DNA from: Polynucleobacter sp.
Lineage (GTDB): Bacteria > Pseudomonadota > Gammaproteobacteria > Burkholderiales > Burkholderiaceae
Length of the DNA: 49,931 nucleotides
Direction: 5' to 3'
Assembly: GCA_023254115.1 (NCBI GenBank)
Contig: JALQYK010000037.1
Coordinates: 1-49,931 of the forward strand
Part shown: positions 1-8,934 of the stretch, piece after piece
Numbering within the stretch: position 1 is the stretch's first letter
Layout of the letters: each line of letters opens with the position of its first letter
Made by a program: the position numbers and the translations under genes
The notes under the pieces: generated by a model
Database searches by the model: none
What the model was told of the DNA's origin: nothing
The model's input: only the letters and a program-made list of their open reading frames with translations

Positions 1-1
1 G

Positions 2-658
2 ATACAAAAACTTCAAATACTAAAATACTTTTTTTATAAAGAATTAGGGTTTGGCCCAAATCGTAATGACTATTACGACCCAAACAATTCTTATCTACAC
101 AGTGTGATTGAAACAAGAAGAGGTATTCCGATTTCATTGGCCTTGATATTTATGGAGCTTGGCCAACAAATTGGATTAAATATCAAAGGGGTCTCATTCC
201 CCAATCACTTCATGATGCGCTTGTCACTGCCTCAAGGCGAAGTGATCATGGACCCTCTTACTGGCACCTCTTTATCTAAACAAGAATTGCAAGAAATGCT
301 AGATCCTTACTTGGATGCACAAGGATATCGCGGTGAATATCAATTACCTCTGAGTGCCTTTTTAAGAAGCTCTAGTTCAAGAGAAATTCTGTCTCGATTC
401 TTAAGGAATCTGAAAGCCATCTACACCCAGCAAGAACGTTGGGAAAGATTGTTAGGAATTCAACAACGCCTCGTTATTTTGTTGCCAGACGCCATTGAAG
501 AAGTTAGAGACAGAGGTTTAGCTCTTGCTCAACTCGATTACATCAGACCGGCTATTGAAGACATGCAAAGGTATATAGATAGCTCAACAGAAGCCAGCGA
601 TATAGACGAGATCAAGGCGCAAATCGCACAACTCGAACAACAACACCGTCTGCACTAA
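2..658 (+). CDS. SirB1-family protein (transglutaminase-like plus TPR), 5' truncated by window edge
   Basis: The open frame runs in from base 2 without a start, so the N-terminus lies outside the window. A GTG at 104 is an internal Val codon: the frame before it encodes GFGPNRNDYYDPNNSYLHSV, which matches the conserved SirB1 block. It continues with RRGIPISLALIFMELGQQIGL and a region equivalent to the transglutaminase-like core (FPNHFMMRL, then IMDPLTG). The C-terminal part is helical and TPR-like (QERWERLLGIQQRLVILLPDAIEEVRDRGLAL). SirB1 proteins are widespread in proteobacteria and their biochemical role is poorly defined; I do not assign a reaction. mutL begins 12 bases downstream, so the two are probably cotranscribed. 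Confidence 0.85.
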   Translation: MQKLQILKYFFYKELGFGPNRNDYYDPNNSYLHSVIETRRGIPISLALIFMELGQQIGLNIKGVSFPNHFMMRLSLPQGEVIMDPLTGTSLSKQELQEMLDPYLDAQGYRGEYQLPLSAFLRSSSSREILSRFLRNLKAIYTQQERWERLLGIQQRLVILLPDAIEEVRDRGLALAQLDYIRPAIEDMQRYIDSSTEASDIDEIKAQIAQLEQQHRLH

Positions 659-669
659 AAGTATTTTTT

Positions 670-2436
670 ATGAGACCGGTGATTGCCGCCCTTCCTGATA
701 CCCTCATTAGCCAAATTGCAGCTGGTGAAGTTGTTGAACGCCCAGCCTCAGTAGTTAAAGAAGTTTTAGAAAATGCGATTGACGCAGGGGCTCAGGCAAT
801 TACTATTCGACTAGAAGAAGGCGGCTGCCAAAGGATTTCCATCCAGGATGATGGTTTTGGAATTGAGCATCAACAATTAAATTTAGCTGTTTTACGCCAT
901 GCAACGAGCAAAATTAAGTCTCTGAGCGATCTTGAATCAGTTGCATCTTTAGGATTTCGTGGTGAAGCACTAGCTTCCATTGCTTCAGTCTCGAGACTTT
1001 CCATCACGACACGGACCCCCGAAGATGATCATGCTTGGCAGATTCAAGTTAATGGCGGTCAAACTGTTGGTGATGTTAGTCCATCATCTGGCAACGTTGG
1101 CACCACCATCGACGTTCAAGATTTATATTTCAACACACCTGCCAGAAGAAAATTTTTAAAAAGCGCTAGTACAGAGTTAGGTCATTGCCTTGATGTGGTG
1201 AGACGTATTGCTTTATCCAGGCCAGACATTGGTTTTGCCATTTGGCATAATGGCAAAGTGATTGAACGTTGGTCAGCGGGCAATATTGAGCAAAGAGTGG
1301 ACGCCATCCTAGGACAAGAATTCCACGAATCCAGGATCGCACTAGAAAGCACCTCTGGCGTTTTATCTTTACGAGGCTTCATCAGTAAACCAACTGCCAG
1401 CAGAGCCAGAGCAGATCAACAATATAGTTTCGTTAATGGTCGATTTATCAGAGACAAAGTGATTCAGCACGCTATTCGTAGTGCGTACCAAGATGTACTG
1501 CACGGCGATCGACAGCCTATGATTGTGCTATCTCTAGAAATTGATCCCCAACTTGTTGATGTCAACGTACATCCTGCTAAAACTGAAGTTCGCTTTAGAG
1601 AGGGTGGCGCAGTTCATCAGTTTGTTTACAAAGCTATACAAAATGCTTTAAGCACGGGCGGTGGTGAACACATACATGAGAATACCGAGTTTGTAAGACC
1701 TCATACTTTTACTAGTATTAGTAGCCCGCCCGCTTGGGCTGGTGAAGCAGGTAATCAATTTTTACCCCTCAATCAAAATAGCAAACATGACATTGATCGA
1801 CTCTTTACTCAGATCAATGCCAACACCATCACCCACTCACCAGAGCAAGACTCTGATTTGCCATTGGGACATGCCTTGGCGCAAATTCATGGCATCTATA
1901 TCTTGGCTCAAAATAAGCATGGGCTTGTATTAATAGACATGCATGCCGCTCATGAGCGCGTCTTATATGAGAAGTTAAAAGAAGATTTATCTACGGGTAT
2001 CAAAATACAACAATTGCTAGTACCAATTGTGATGCATGCCACAGAACTTGAGATAGGCAAAGCTGAAGAGCACCGTCAAACGCTGGCTCAACTCGGTTTT
2101 GATTTAGCAACACTCTCCCCCACTCAATTGGCAATCAGAACAATTCCAAGCTTGTTGCAAAAATCTGACCCCGTGATGCTATTAAGAAATCTACTGAATG
2201 ATTTGGACCTCACTGGTTCTAAAGCAGTCTTAGATGCAGCTCAACACGAGCGCTTAGCCACACAAGCTTGTCATGCAGCAGTTAGAGCGCATCGACTATT
2301 AACGCTCACTGAAATGGATGCACTGCTACGTCAAATGGAGCAAACGCAAAGAGCAGATCAGTGCAACCACGGCAGACCAACCTGGGTGCAATTAACAATC
2401 CAGGATTTGGATAAATTATTTTTGCGCGGTCGATAA
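670..2436 (+). CDS. mutL: DNA mismatch repair protein MutL
   Basis: MutL couples mismatch recognition by MutS to downstream repair. The 588-residue product has the N-terminal GHKL ATPase motifs: ENAIDAG at about residues 34-40, DDGFGI near 60, GFRGEAL near 95 and a TPARRKFL block near 160. The C-terminal dimerisation domain starts near residue 400. It carries DMHAAHER..YE from Asp423, which fits the DQHA(X)2E(X)4E metal-binding endonuclease motif with Met replacing Gln. This suggests a nicking MutL, as expected for a lineage without MutH. The linker between the domains (about residues 330-400) is low in conservation. The gene follows the SirB1 gene by 12 bases and precedes miaA by 6, as in many proteobacteria where mutL-miaA is a conserved pair. 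Confidence 0.97.
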   Translation: MRPVIAALPDTLISQIAAGEVVERPASVVKEVLENAIDAGAQAITIRLEEGGCQRISIQDDGFGIEHQQLNLAVLRHATSKIKSLSDLESVASLGFRGEALASIASVSRLSITTRTPEDDHAWQIQVNGGQTVGDVSPSSGNVGTTIDVQDLYFNTPARRKFLKSASTELGHCLDVVRRIALSRPDIGFAIWHNGKVIERWSAGNIEQRVDAILGQEFHESRIALESTSGVLSLRGFISKPTASRARADQQYSFVNGRFIRDKVIQHAIRSAYQDVLHGDRQPMIVLSLEIDPQLVDVNVHPAKTEVRFREGGAVHQFVYKAIQNALSTGGGEHIHENTEFVRPHTFTSISSPPAWAGEAGNQFLPLNQNSKHDIDRLFTQINANTITHSPEQDSDLPLGHALAQIHGIYILAQNKHGLVLIDMHAAHERVLYEKLKEDLSTGIKIQQLLVPIVMHATELEIGKAEEHRQTLAQLGFDLATLSPTQLAIRTIPSLLQKSDPVMLLRNLLNDLDLTGSKAVLDAAQHERLATQACHAAVRAHRLLTLTEMDALLRQMEQTQRADQCNHGRPTWVQLTIQDLDKLFLRGR

Positions 2437-2442
2437 GAGCAC

Positions 2443-3414
2443 ATGTTTGAGAAAGCCGTTATCTCAATTGTGGGCCCTACAGCAAGTGGCAAAAGTGCGA
2501 TGGCGATGCAAGTCGCAAGACAAGCTAAAAAACTAGGTAAAACCATTGAGATCATCAGCATGGATTCGGCGCTGGTATACAAAGGCATGGATATTGGCAC
2601 CGCGAAACCTAGCGTTAGTGAAATGGCAGAAGTCGCGCACCACGGTATCAATATCGCTGAACCAGAAGCACCCTACTCTGCAGCTAAATTTGCTAAAGAT
2701 GCTAAGCAGTGGGTCAAAGAAATCCAAGACAGAAATAATATTCCGCTAATTGTTGGCGGCACCATGCTCTATTGGCGTGCCTTAGCTCATGGCTTATCTG
2801 AAATGCCAGCAGCATCACCTGAAATTAGGGCTCAAATTGAAGAACAAGCCAAAGAACTTGGTTGGGCTGCCATTCATGATCAACTAGCCAAGGTAGACCC
2901 TGCTAGCGCTGCTAGACTGGAAAAAAATGATGCTCAACGCGTACAAAGAGCTCTAGAAATCTACCTACAAAGTGGTAAACCAATGTCTGAATGGCTAAGT
3001 GAACAACCCAAAGACTCTGGTAGAGGTGATGGTGATATACCGCTTAATTTACGCTTAATCTCAATTGAACCATCTGACAGACCTGTATTACATGAGCGCA
3101 TTGCAAAACGCTTTGACATCATGGTTGAGCAAGGCTTTCTAGAAGAGATGAAAGTGTTGCATAAGAATCCCCTACTGCACCCAGATTTACCATCGATGAG
3201 AGCGGTTGGTTATCGCCAAGGGTGGGATTTTTTAGATGGAAAAATTAACTTTGAAGAATTTAAAGGTCAAGCAATTGCTGCGACTCGTCAATTAGCTAAA
3301 CGACAGTTAACTTGGTTGCGTGGAATTTCTGACAGAGAAGTATTTGATCCTCTGAACGAGGCAGACCTGCATCGATGTGAGCAAGTGTGCCTTGCTCACT
3401 ATCAACTCACTTAA
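2443..3414 (+). CDS. miaA: tRNA dimethylallyltransferase MiaA
   Basis: MiaA transfers the dimethylallyl group of DMAPP to N6 of A37 in tRNAs that read UNN codons. The 323-residue product starts with a P-loop GPTASGKS at residues 11-18. It continues with MDSALVYKGMDIGTAKPS (the substrate Asp/Thr region), LIVGGTMLYWRAL, and KNDAQRVQRALEIYLQSGKP in the tRNA-binding part. Near the C-terminus are MRAVGYRQGW and ATRQLAKRQLTWLR, both family hallmarks. Length is normal for the family. It lies 6 bases after mutL and converges on purM with only 5 bases between the stop codons; no terminator hairpin is visible there. Confidence 0.97.
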   Translation: MFEKAVISIVGPTASGKSAMAMQVARQAKKLGKTIEIISMDSALVYKGMDIGTAKPSVSEMAEVAHHGINIAEPEAPYSAAKFAKDAKQWVKEIQDRNNIPLIVGGTMLYWRALAHGLSEMPAASPEIRAQIEEQAKELGWAAIHDQLAKVDPASAARLEKNDAQRVQRALEIYLQSGKPMSEWLSEQPKDSGRGDGDIPLNLRLISIEPSDRPVLHERIAKRFDIMVEQGFLEEMKVLHKNPLLHPDLPSMRAVGYRQGWDFLDGKINFEEFKGQAIAATRQLAKRQLTWLRGISDREVFDPLNEADLHRCEQVCLAHYQLT

Positions 3415-3419
3415 GTAGC

Positions 3420-4472
3420 TTAAATAACGATTGTTTGGTGAGCACCAGCCGGTCTAGCAACAATCTCGCCCAACTGATAAACAGTTTCACCGGTTGACTC
3501 CAACTGCGCTTTGGCAGAAGCAGCATCAGCAGCATTAACAATCACCACCATGCCGACGCCACAGTTAAATACACGGTGCATCTCTGCATCCTCAACGCCG
3601 CCTTCTTTTTGCAGCCATTGGAATAGTTTCGGTAATTGCCAAGCGTCGCGATGCAACACTGCCTGAGTATTTTCAGGCAAGACACGAGGTACGTTTTCTA
3701 CCAAGCCACCGCCTGTGATGTGAGCCATGCCTTTAACGGTCATCTTAGCCATCAAAGCCAACATTGATTTGACATAAATACGTGTTGGCGCCATGACTAC
3801 ATCACTCATGCTTTGACCATGAAAATCGTCAGTGGCTTTTGCACCAGCACGATCGATGATTTTACGGATCAAAGAATAACCATTTGAATGGGCACCACTA
3901 GAAGCCAAGCCCAAAATAACATCGCCTGGAGCGATTGTTGAACCATCAATCATGGTTGATTTTTCAACAGCACCCACAGCAAAACCAGCAAGGTCATACT
4001 CACCCTCTGGATACATACCTGGCATCTCAGCTGTTTCACCACCAATCAATGCACATCCCGCTAATTCACAACCTTTAGCAATACCGCCCACCACTGTTGC
4101 AGCAGTATCCACAGACAATTTTCCACAAGCGAAATAATCCAAGAAAAATAATGGCTCGGCACCTTGGACCAAAATGTCATTCACACTCATTGCAACCAAA
4201 TCTTGGCCCACTGTGTCGTGACGATTCCAATCAAAAGCTAACTTGAGCTTTGTACCAACGCCATCAGTACCAGAGACCAATACAGGCTCTTTATAGCGCT
4301 TAGGCACCTCAAATAAAGCTCCAAAACCGCCAATACCAGCCAATACGCCGTCGCGCATCGTCTTTTTGGCCATTGGCTTAATGCGCTCAACTAAGGCATC
4401 ACCAGCCTCCATATCGACACCCGCGTCGCGGTATGAAAGGCCTTGAGATTTAGAAGAATTTTGATCAGACAT
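3420..4472 (-). CDS. purM: Phosphoribosylformylglycinamidine cyclo-ligase (AIR synthetase)
   Basis: PurM closes the imidazole ring, turning FGAM plus ATP into AIR in de novo purine synthesis. The 350-residue protein shows [12 protein letters not shown] at about residues 46-57, [16 protein letters not shown] at 66-81, [46 protein letters not shown] and [14 protein letters not shown]. These are the standard glycine-rich and nucleotide-binding blocks of the PurM/ThiL fold. The gene is monocistronic in this window. Its start lies 58 bases from the divergent membrane-protein gene, so both promoters must sit in that gap. No PurR-type operator was recognised. Confidence 0.97.
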   Translation of the reverse strand: MSDQNSSKSQGLSYRDAGVDMEAGDALVERIKPMAKKTMRDGVLAGIGGFGALFEVPKRYKEPVLVSGTDGVGTKLKLAFDWNRHDTVGQDLVAMSVNDILVQGAEPLFFLDYFACGKLSVDTAATVVGGIAKGCELAGCALIGGETAEMPGMYPEGEYDLAGFAVGAVEKSTMIDGSTIAPGDVILGLASSGAHSNGYSLIRKIIDRAGAKATDDFHGQSMSDVVMAPTRIYVKSMLALMAKMTVKGMAHITGGGLVENVPRVLPENTQAVLHRDAWQLPKLFQWLQKEGGVEDAEMHRVFNCGVGMVVIVNAADAASAKAQLESTGETVYQLGEIVARPAGAHQTIVI

Positions 4473-4530
4473 AGCTATAAATGTATTTGAATCAGTAGAA
4501 TCCTAGAATTCTAGTGGATACGCTAAACCT

Positions 4531-5526
4531 ATGGCCTCTTTATTAACAACTTTCTTGGCAGCTTTTATCCTGGCTTATGTCTTAAGGCCAGTATTTACCT
4601 GCTTTCTAGCCCTAAGGGCCGGCAAAACGTTGTCTGCAGCATTAACGGTTCTAATCGGCTTTTTGGGTATTTTGGGGTTAATTCTTTTATTTATAAGCGT
4701 TTTGCAAAGAGAATTACCAGCTTTACGCCAACAATTACCGACTTGGCTAGAACTCACTCAAAAATCACTGCAACCATGGCTAGATACTCTGGCGATTAAC
4801 TTTGATCTTAAAAAAATTCAAGAAATCATTCAAAGTCGCATTAGTGAGCAACTCTCAAATAATGCAGATGCCATAATCAGCTCCGGCTTATCAACGATCT
4901 TAAATTCAAGCCAAAGCATTCTTGGCAGTCTATTTGGATTAGTTCTGATAGTTTTTATTGTTTTTTATCTAGTTGGCCAATGGGATGAATTCTTTAAAAA
5001 ATTAAGCCCTCTTATCCCCCCTCGTTGGTCACCTCTTGTAAAACAAATTCTTGTTGAGATTGATCAACTACTGTCTCAATATCTAAGAGGTCAGTTATTG
5101 GTCATCACCGTACTCTCTATTTATTACTCTGTAGGACTTTATTTACTCGGAATTACAGGAGCCCTTGCTTTAGGCTTGTTTACCGGTATCGCCATTTTTA
5201 TTCCATACATTGGGTATGGAGTAGGCTTGATACTTGCTCTACTCTCAGTATTACTACAGGCAGAAACAGGGGGTAGCCTTTTAGCAGTCTTAACACTCTA
5301 TATAGTAGGACAGGCAATTGAGAGCTTCATTTTGACGCCTAAATTGGTCGGAGAAAAAATTGGCTTACACCCAGTATTGGTTGTGTTTGCTTTAATTTTA
5401 TTTGGCAGTTGGTTTGGATTTTTTGGCATTTTATTAGCCCTACCAATGAGTGCAATCATTCTGGTGCTTTGCAAGCATGCTGTGCAAGCCTACCAAAACA
5501 GTGCTTGGTATAACAATAACGATTAA
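4531..5526 (+). CDS. AI-2E / PerM family membrane permease, short N-terminus
   Basis: A 331-residue polytopic membrane protein of the AI-2E transporter (PerM, UPF0118) family. Visible segments include TTFLAAFILAYVLRP at the N-terminus, GFLGILGLILLFISVL, a long soluble loop (about residues 60-130), LFGLVLIVFIVFYLVGQWDE, then QYLRGQLLVITVLSIYYSVGLYLLG and TGIAIFIPYIGYGVGLILALLSVLLQ. The PYIG motif and the end block (SFILTPKLVGEKIGLHPVLVVFALILFG) are typical. Many homologues carry roughly 20-30 more residues before the FLAAFILAYVLRP helix. Here an in-frame TAG at 4504 and the divergent purM leave no room for them, and 4531 is the only plausible start. Substrate unknown; family members have been linked to AI-2 export or to cation/proton exchange. 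Confidence 0.85.
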   Translation: MASLLTTFLAAFILAYVLRPVFTCFLALRAGKTLSAALTVLIGFLGILGLILLFISVLQRELPALRQQLPTWLELTQKSLQPWLDTLAINFDLKKIQEIIQSRISEQLSNNADAIISSGLSTILNSSQSILGSLFGLVLIVFIVFYLVGQWDEFFKKLSPLIPPRWSPLVKQILVEIDQLLSQYLRGQLLVITVLSIYYSVGLYLLGITGALALGLFTGIAIFIPYIGYGVGLILALLSVLLQAETGGSLLAVLTLYIVGQAIESFILTPKLVGEKIGLHPVLVVFALILFGSWFGFFGILLALPMSAIILVLCKHAVQAYQNSAWYNNND

Positions 5527-5528
5527 CC

Positions 5529-6287
5529 GTGACCAATCTACCGCCTCTACCTCGCCAAATTGCTCTTGATCTAGGCCATATACCTAAGCCTAGCTTAGAT
5601 AATTTCATTGCTACAGGCAATGAAAATCTAAGTACTCTGCTTAAGAGTCTTCAAGACTCTTGGCAACAAACTGATGGCTCTACCGACCCACTTAGGGTTG
5701 ATATGCGCATGATTCATGCATGGGGAGCCAGTGGATCAGGCAGAACACACATACTACAAGCGATGTATTTAAAAGGAATTGAGCAAGGTATTGATGCTTT
5801 CTTGCTCAACCAAGAAAGCACACCAGATGATTGGCGCATGGCTGGTAAAAAAATAGAAGACCAATCAAACTCTCCTGCCATTCTTTGCGTTGATGACATT
5901 GATCACTTAGATGAATTTGCGCAAGGCGCCCTATTTAGATTACATAACCTGATTAAAGATTCACTTAAGCAGTCTCTCATCACAACTAGCTTGTTACCAC
6001 CAGCCAATTTAGAGTTAAGAGAAGACCTTAGAACTCGCTTAGCCTGGGGGCTTGTGTTTCAAATGCACGCTCTATCAGATGGCGAAAAACTTCAGGCTCT
6101 TCAACAAGCGGCTCTGGCAAGAGGTTTAAATTTATCAACAGAAGTAGCTCCATGGTTGCTAAGGCACTTTCACAGAGATATGCCAAGCCTCATGTCTTTG
6201 TTAGAAGCCCTCGACGCCTACTCACTAGAAACCAAAAGAGCTATCACTCTTCCCTTAGTAAAAGAAATGCTTGCTCACAAAAATTGA
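5529..6287 (+). CDS. hda: DnaA regulatory inactivator Hda (DnaA-like AAA+ protein)
   Basis: Hda, with the DNA-loaded sliding clamp, stimulates ATP hydrolysis by DnaA to prevent re-initiation of replication. The 252-residue product has RQIALDLG at residues 9-16, a clamp-binding motif like the N-terminal QLSLPL of E. coli Hda. A Walker-A region follows (WGASGSGRTH, about 65-74) in which Arg replaces the usual Lys, as in E. coli Hda. Walker B is AILCVDDIDHLDE (about 117-129). The DLRTRLAWGLVFQ block is the box VI/VII region with the arginine finger expected of initiator-clade AAA+ proteins. There is no DnaA domain IV helix-turn-helix. It begins with GTG two bases after the upstream stop, so translation is probably coupled to the permease gene. 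Confidence 0.9.
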   Translation: MTNLPPLPRQIALDLGHIPKPSLDNFIATGNENLSTLLKSLQDSWQQTDGSTDPLRVDMRMIHAWGASGSGRTHILQAMYLKGIEQGIDAFLLNQESTPDDWRMAGKKIEDQSNSPAILCVDDIDHLDEFAQGALFRLHNLIKDSLKQSLITTSLLPPANLELREDLRTRLAWGLVFQMHALSDGEKLQALQQAALARGLNLSTEVAPWLLRHFHRDMPSLMSLLEALDAYSLETKRAITLPLVKEMLAHKN

Positions 6288-6302
6288 GCATAATGACAAG
6301 CA

Positions 6303-6983
6303 ATGACACAACTTGCCTTATTCGATTTAGACCACACCCTTCTGCCGATTGATAGCGATCATGAATGGGGCCGCTTTTTAGTCAAAATTGGTGTTGTAGA
6401 TGCCAACTACTACGCGGCTGAAAATGAGCGCTTTTATGCTGACTACAAAGCAGGTCGCCTAGATATTTATGCTTTTTTGGCTTTTGCCCTAAAACCACTC
6501 TCAGAACACCCTCGCCATCAACTGAACGAATGGCATGCGCAGTTCATGCACGAAGTGATTAAGCCAAATCTTCGTTCAAGTGCTTTTGATTTAGTAAAAA
6601 AACATCAGGATCAAAATGATGTCTGCTGTGTTGTGACCGCTACCAACAGTTTTGTAACTCGACCCATCGTTGAGGCATTTGGAATCAAACATCTCATCGC
6701 TACAGAACCAGAAGTATTGGGAGATCCAAACACTGGCAATTTTTCTGGAAAAGTTGCCGGCACACCGAACTTTAGAGAGGGTAAGGTAACTAGAGTTGAA
6801 AGCTGGCTATCTTCAGAAAAATTATCTTGGTCATCATTAGAAAGAAGTTACTTTTACTCGGACTCGATTAACGATTTACCCCTCATGGAAAAAGTAACTC
6901 AGCCGATTCCTACTAATCCAGATCAATCACTTCGCACTAAAGCGCTTGAAAATAACTGGCCAATTTTGGAGTTGTTCGCATGA
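6303..6983 (+). CDS. HAD-superfamily (IB, SerB-like) hydrolase
   Basis: A 226-residue phosphohydrolase of the HAD-IB subfamily. Motif I is LFDLDHTLLPID, with nucleophile Asp8 and acid/base Asp10. Motif II is VTATNSF (about 111-117), motif III Lys is near 161 (REGKVTRV), and motif IV is FYSDSINDLPLM (Asp187, Asp191). The helical cap between residues 20 and 100 is typical of SerB/CicA-like enzymes. Substrate specificity cannot be read from the sequence; candidates in this family include phosphoserine, histidinol phosphate and phospholipid-derived phosphates. The stop codon overlaps the pcnB start in an ATGA arrangement, so the two are translationally coupled. Confidence 0.88.
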   Translation: MTQLALFDLDHTLLPIDSDHEWGRFLVKIGVVDANYYAAENERFYADYKAGRLDIYAFLAFALKPLSEHPRHQLNEWHAQFMHEVIKPNLRSSAFDLVKKHQDQNDVCCVVTATNSFVTRPIVEAFGIKHLIATEPEVLGDPNTGNFSGKVAGTPNFREGKVTRVESWLSSEKLSWSSLERSYFYSDSINDLPLMEKVTQPIPTNPDQSLRTKALENNWPILELFA

Positions 6984-8377
6984 TTCGTCGTTTTATAGAC
7001 AGAATCCTTAGCAAATCTCCTAAGCAAAAAGGTTTGAAGCACGGGCACACACTGAGCCCAAAAAAAATTATCAAGCGCTCACACCATATCGACCCTGAGT
7101 TACTGTCAAAAAATGCTGTAAAAGTGACTCATGTCTTACAAGAAGCCGGTTACGAGGCTTACATTGTGGGTGGTGCAGTTAGAGATTTACTTTTAGGCAT
7201 TGCCCCAAAAGATTTTGATGTGGCAACAAATGCTACGCCCGAGCAAGTTCAAAAACTCTTTCGTCGCTCAAGATTAATTGGCCGGCGCTTTCAAATTGTT
7301 CACGTAACTTTTTATGGCAAAGAACGACCAGAAATCATCGAGGTGTCGACATTTAGAGCACATGTGCAAGCTGATGATGCTCATGTAGCAGCCAATGGTC
7401 GCATCTTGCGTGACAACGTTTGGGGCAGTCAAGCCGAAGACGCCACCCGCAGAGACTTTTCAATTAATGCCATGTACTACGATCCACAAACCGAGACAGT
7501 TTTGGATTACCACTCAGGTATGCAAGATATTCAGGCGAAGATTATTCGCATGATTGGAGAGCCGAGTCAACGCTACAGAGAAGATCCGGTGAGGATGTTA
7601 AGAGCGATTCGTTTCGCAGCCAAAACAGGTTTTTTAATTGAGGAAAACACGCTCAAACCCATTGAAAGCTTGGGCGATTTAATTCAGGATGTACCTAGCT
7701 CAAGGCTGTTTGACGAAATTCTCAAATTACTGATGTCAGGACATGCATGGGCTTCAATCGAAGGCTTACAAAAAGTTGGTCTGCATCACAAAATTCTGCC
7801 TCTAATTGAAGCCATATTGTCAGATGAAGATCGGACAGCATTTGTCAAAAAGTCACTTCAAAACACTGATGCACGTATCAAAAATGGCAAACCAGTATCT
7901 GGCGGTTTCTTATTTGCCACATTACTTTGGCATGATGTTCAAGAGACTTGGGGTAATTTTGAGAGCAACGGTATGCCAAGCATCCCAGCGCTTCATGCAG
8001 CTATTGATGAAATATTCAATCAACAAAAAGCTTTCTTGGGTATGCAACGACGTCACGAAGCAGATATGCGTGAAATCTGGGCAATGCAACCTCGCCTAGA
8101 AAAACGAGTCGGTCGCTACCCATATCGACTTATTGAAAGTCCAAAATTTAAAGCTGGCTACGATTTTCTTTTGTTGCGTTGCGAAACTGGGCAAGCTGAT
8201 GCAGAGATTGGTCAATGGTGGACTGACTTCTGGCAAGGTGATGAACACCTAAGAGCAGACCTCATGTTGCAAGCAAAATCACTCAACCAAGAGACAAGCA
8301 GCAATCCCACAAAAAAGCGTCGCAGAAGAAATCGATCGCGCGTGGCAAAATCTAGCCCTGCCGAGCAAAATAATTAA
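6980..8377 (+). CDS. pcnB: Poly(A) polymerase I
   Basis: PcnB adds 3' poly(A) tails to RNAs and promotes their decay. The 465-residue protein has the class II nucleotidyltransferase head YIVGGAVRDLLLG (about 61-73), metal-binding KDFDVATNA with Asp78 and Asp80, then LFRRSRLIGRRFQIVHV, RRDFSINAMYYD and REDPVRMLRAIRFAAKTGF. The RRSRLIGRRF segment and the basic tail (KKRRRRNRSR, then a short polar end) favour PcnB over a CCA-adding enzyme; such C-terminal basic tails are usual in bacterial PAP I. The start overlaps the HAD gene by four bases. A small frame-shifted ORF inside it is a shadow. Confidence 0.93.
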   Translation: MIRRFIDRILSKSPKQKGLKHGHTLSPKKIIKRSHHIDPELLSKNAVKVTHVLQEAGYEAYIVGGAVRDLLLGIAPKDFDVATNATPEQVQKLFRRSRLIGRRFQIVHVTFYGKERPEIIEVSTFRAHVQADDAHVAANGRILRDNVWGSQAEDATRRDFSINAMYYDPQTETVLDYHSGMQDIQAKIIRMIGEPSQRYREDPVRMLRAIRFAAKTGFLIEENTLKPIESLGDLIQDVPSSRLFDEILKLLMSGHAWASIEGLQKVGLHHKILPLIEAILSDEDRTAFVKKSLQNTDARIKNGKPVSGGFLFATLLWHDVQETWGNFESNGMPSIPALHAAIDEIFNQQKAFLGMQRRHEADMREIWAMQPRLEKRVGRYPYRLIESPKFKAGYDFLLLRCETGQADAEIGQWWTDFWQGDEHLRADLMLQAKSLNQETSSNPTKKRRRRNRSRVAKSSPAEQNN

Positions 8378-8416
8378 AAAAAAGATAAAGTACGGTTATA
8401 TTGAAAAGGGAGTTTC

Positions 8417-8920
8417 ATGGCACTGGCCTTTATTGGTCTTGGTGGCAATATTGGTGATACAAAACAACTCATCAAAGATGCCATAGTTTGTTTAGCTCAA
8501 AATCCTGAGCTAAGGGTACTCACACGCAGTTGTATGTACCAAAGTGCCCCCGTCGATGCAGAAGGTCCTGATTTCATTAACGCCGTTATTTCACTTGAGA
8601 CTGAACTGCCCCCAGAAGACTTATTAGCCATTTGTCAAAAAGTCGAGAACACTTTTGGTCGCGAAAGACCTTATATCAACGCACCTAGAACGATCGATCT
8701 TGATGTATTAGCCTACGACAATGTTTCTATCAACAATGATCGATTAACCATCCCCCATCCGCGCATGATTGAGCGATCATTCGTATTACTCCCTCTCTTA
8801 GAGATCGCTCCAGACATTGATCTACCAGGATTTGGTAAATTAACGAAATATATTCCTAATGTTGAACACCAACGCATTGAAAAGGTCAAAGGCTGCAACT
8901 GCCCTAGTCAACATATTTAA
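8417..8920 (+). CDS. folK: HPPK, 6-hydroxymethyl-7,8-dihydropterin pyrophosphokinase
   Basis: FolK transfers pyrophosphate from ATP to 6-hydroxymethyl-7,8-dihydropterin in folate synthesis. The 167-residue sequence shows [17 protein letters not shown] at the N-terminus, [22 protein letters not shown], and the family signature [19 protein letters not shown] with the Mg-binding [26 protein letters not shown] completes the fold. A clear ribosome binding site GGGAG lies seven bases before the ATG. It sits 39 bases after pcnB and 14 before panB; pcnB-folK-panB order is common in Burkholderiales. Confidence 0.95.
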   Translation: MALAFIGLGGNIGDTKQLIKDAIVCLAQNPELRVLTRSCMYQSAPVDAEGPDFINAVISLETELPPEDLLAICQKVENTFGRERPYINAPRTIDLDVLAYDNVSINNDRLTIPHPRMIERSFVLLPLLEIAPDIDLPGFGKLTKYIPNVEHQRIEKVKGCNCPSQHI

Positions 8921-8934
8921 AGGCTGCAAAAATT

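Noticed and set aside
91-100. DnaA-box-like TTATCTACAC
   Set aside because: Single imperfect match inside coding sequence; no cluster of boxes and no AT-rich unwinding region, so no origin.
104-106. GTG at 104 as the start of the first gene
   Set aside because: The conserved SirB1 sequence is open back to base 2, so the codon is internal.
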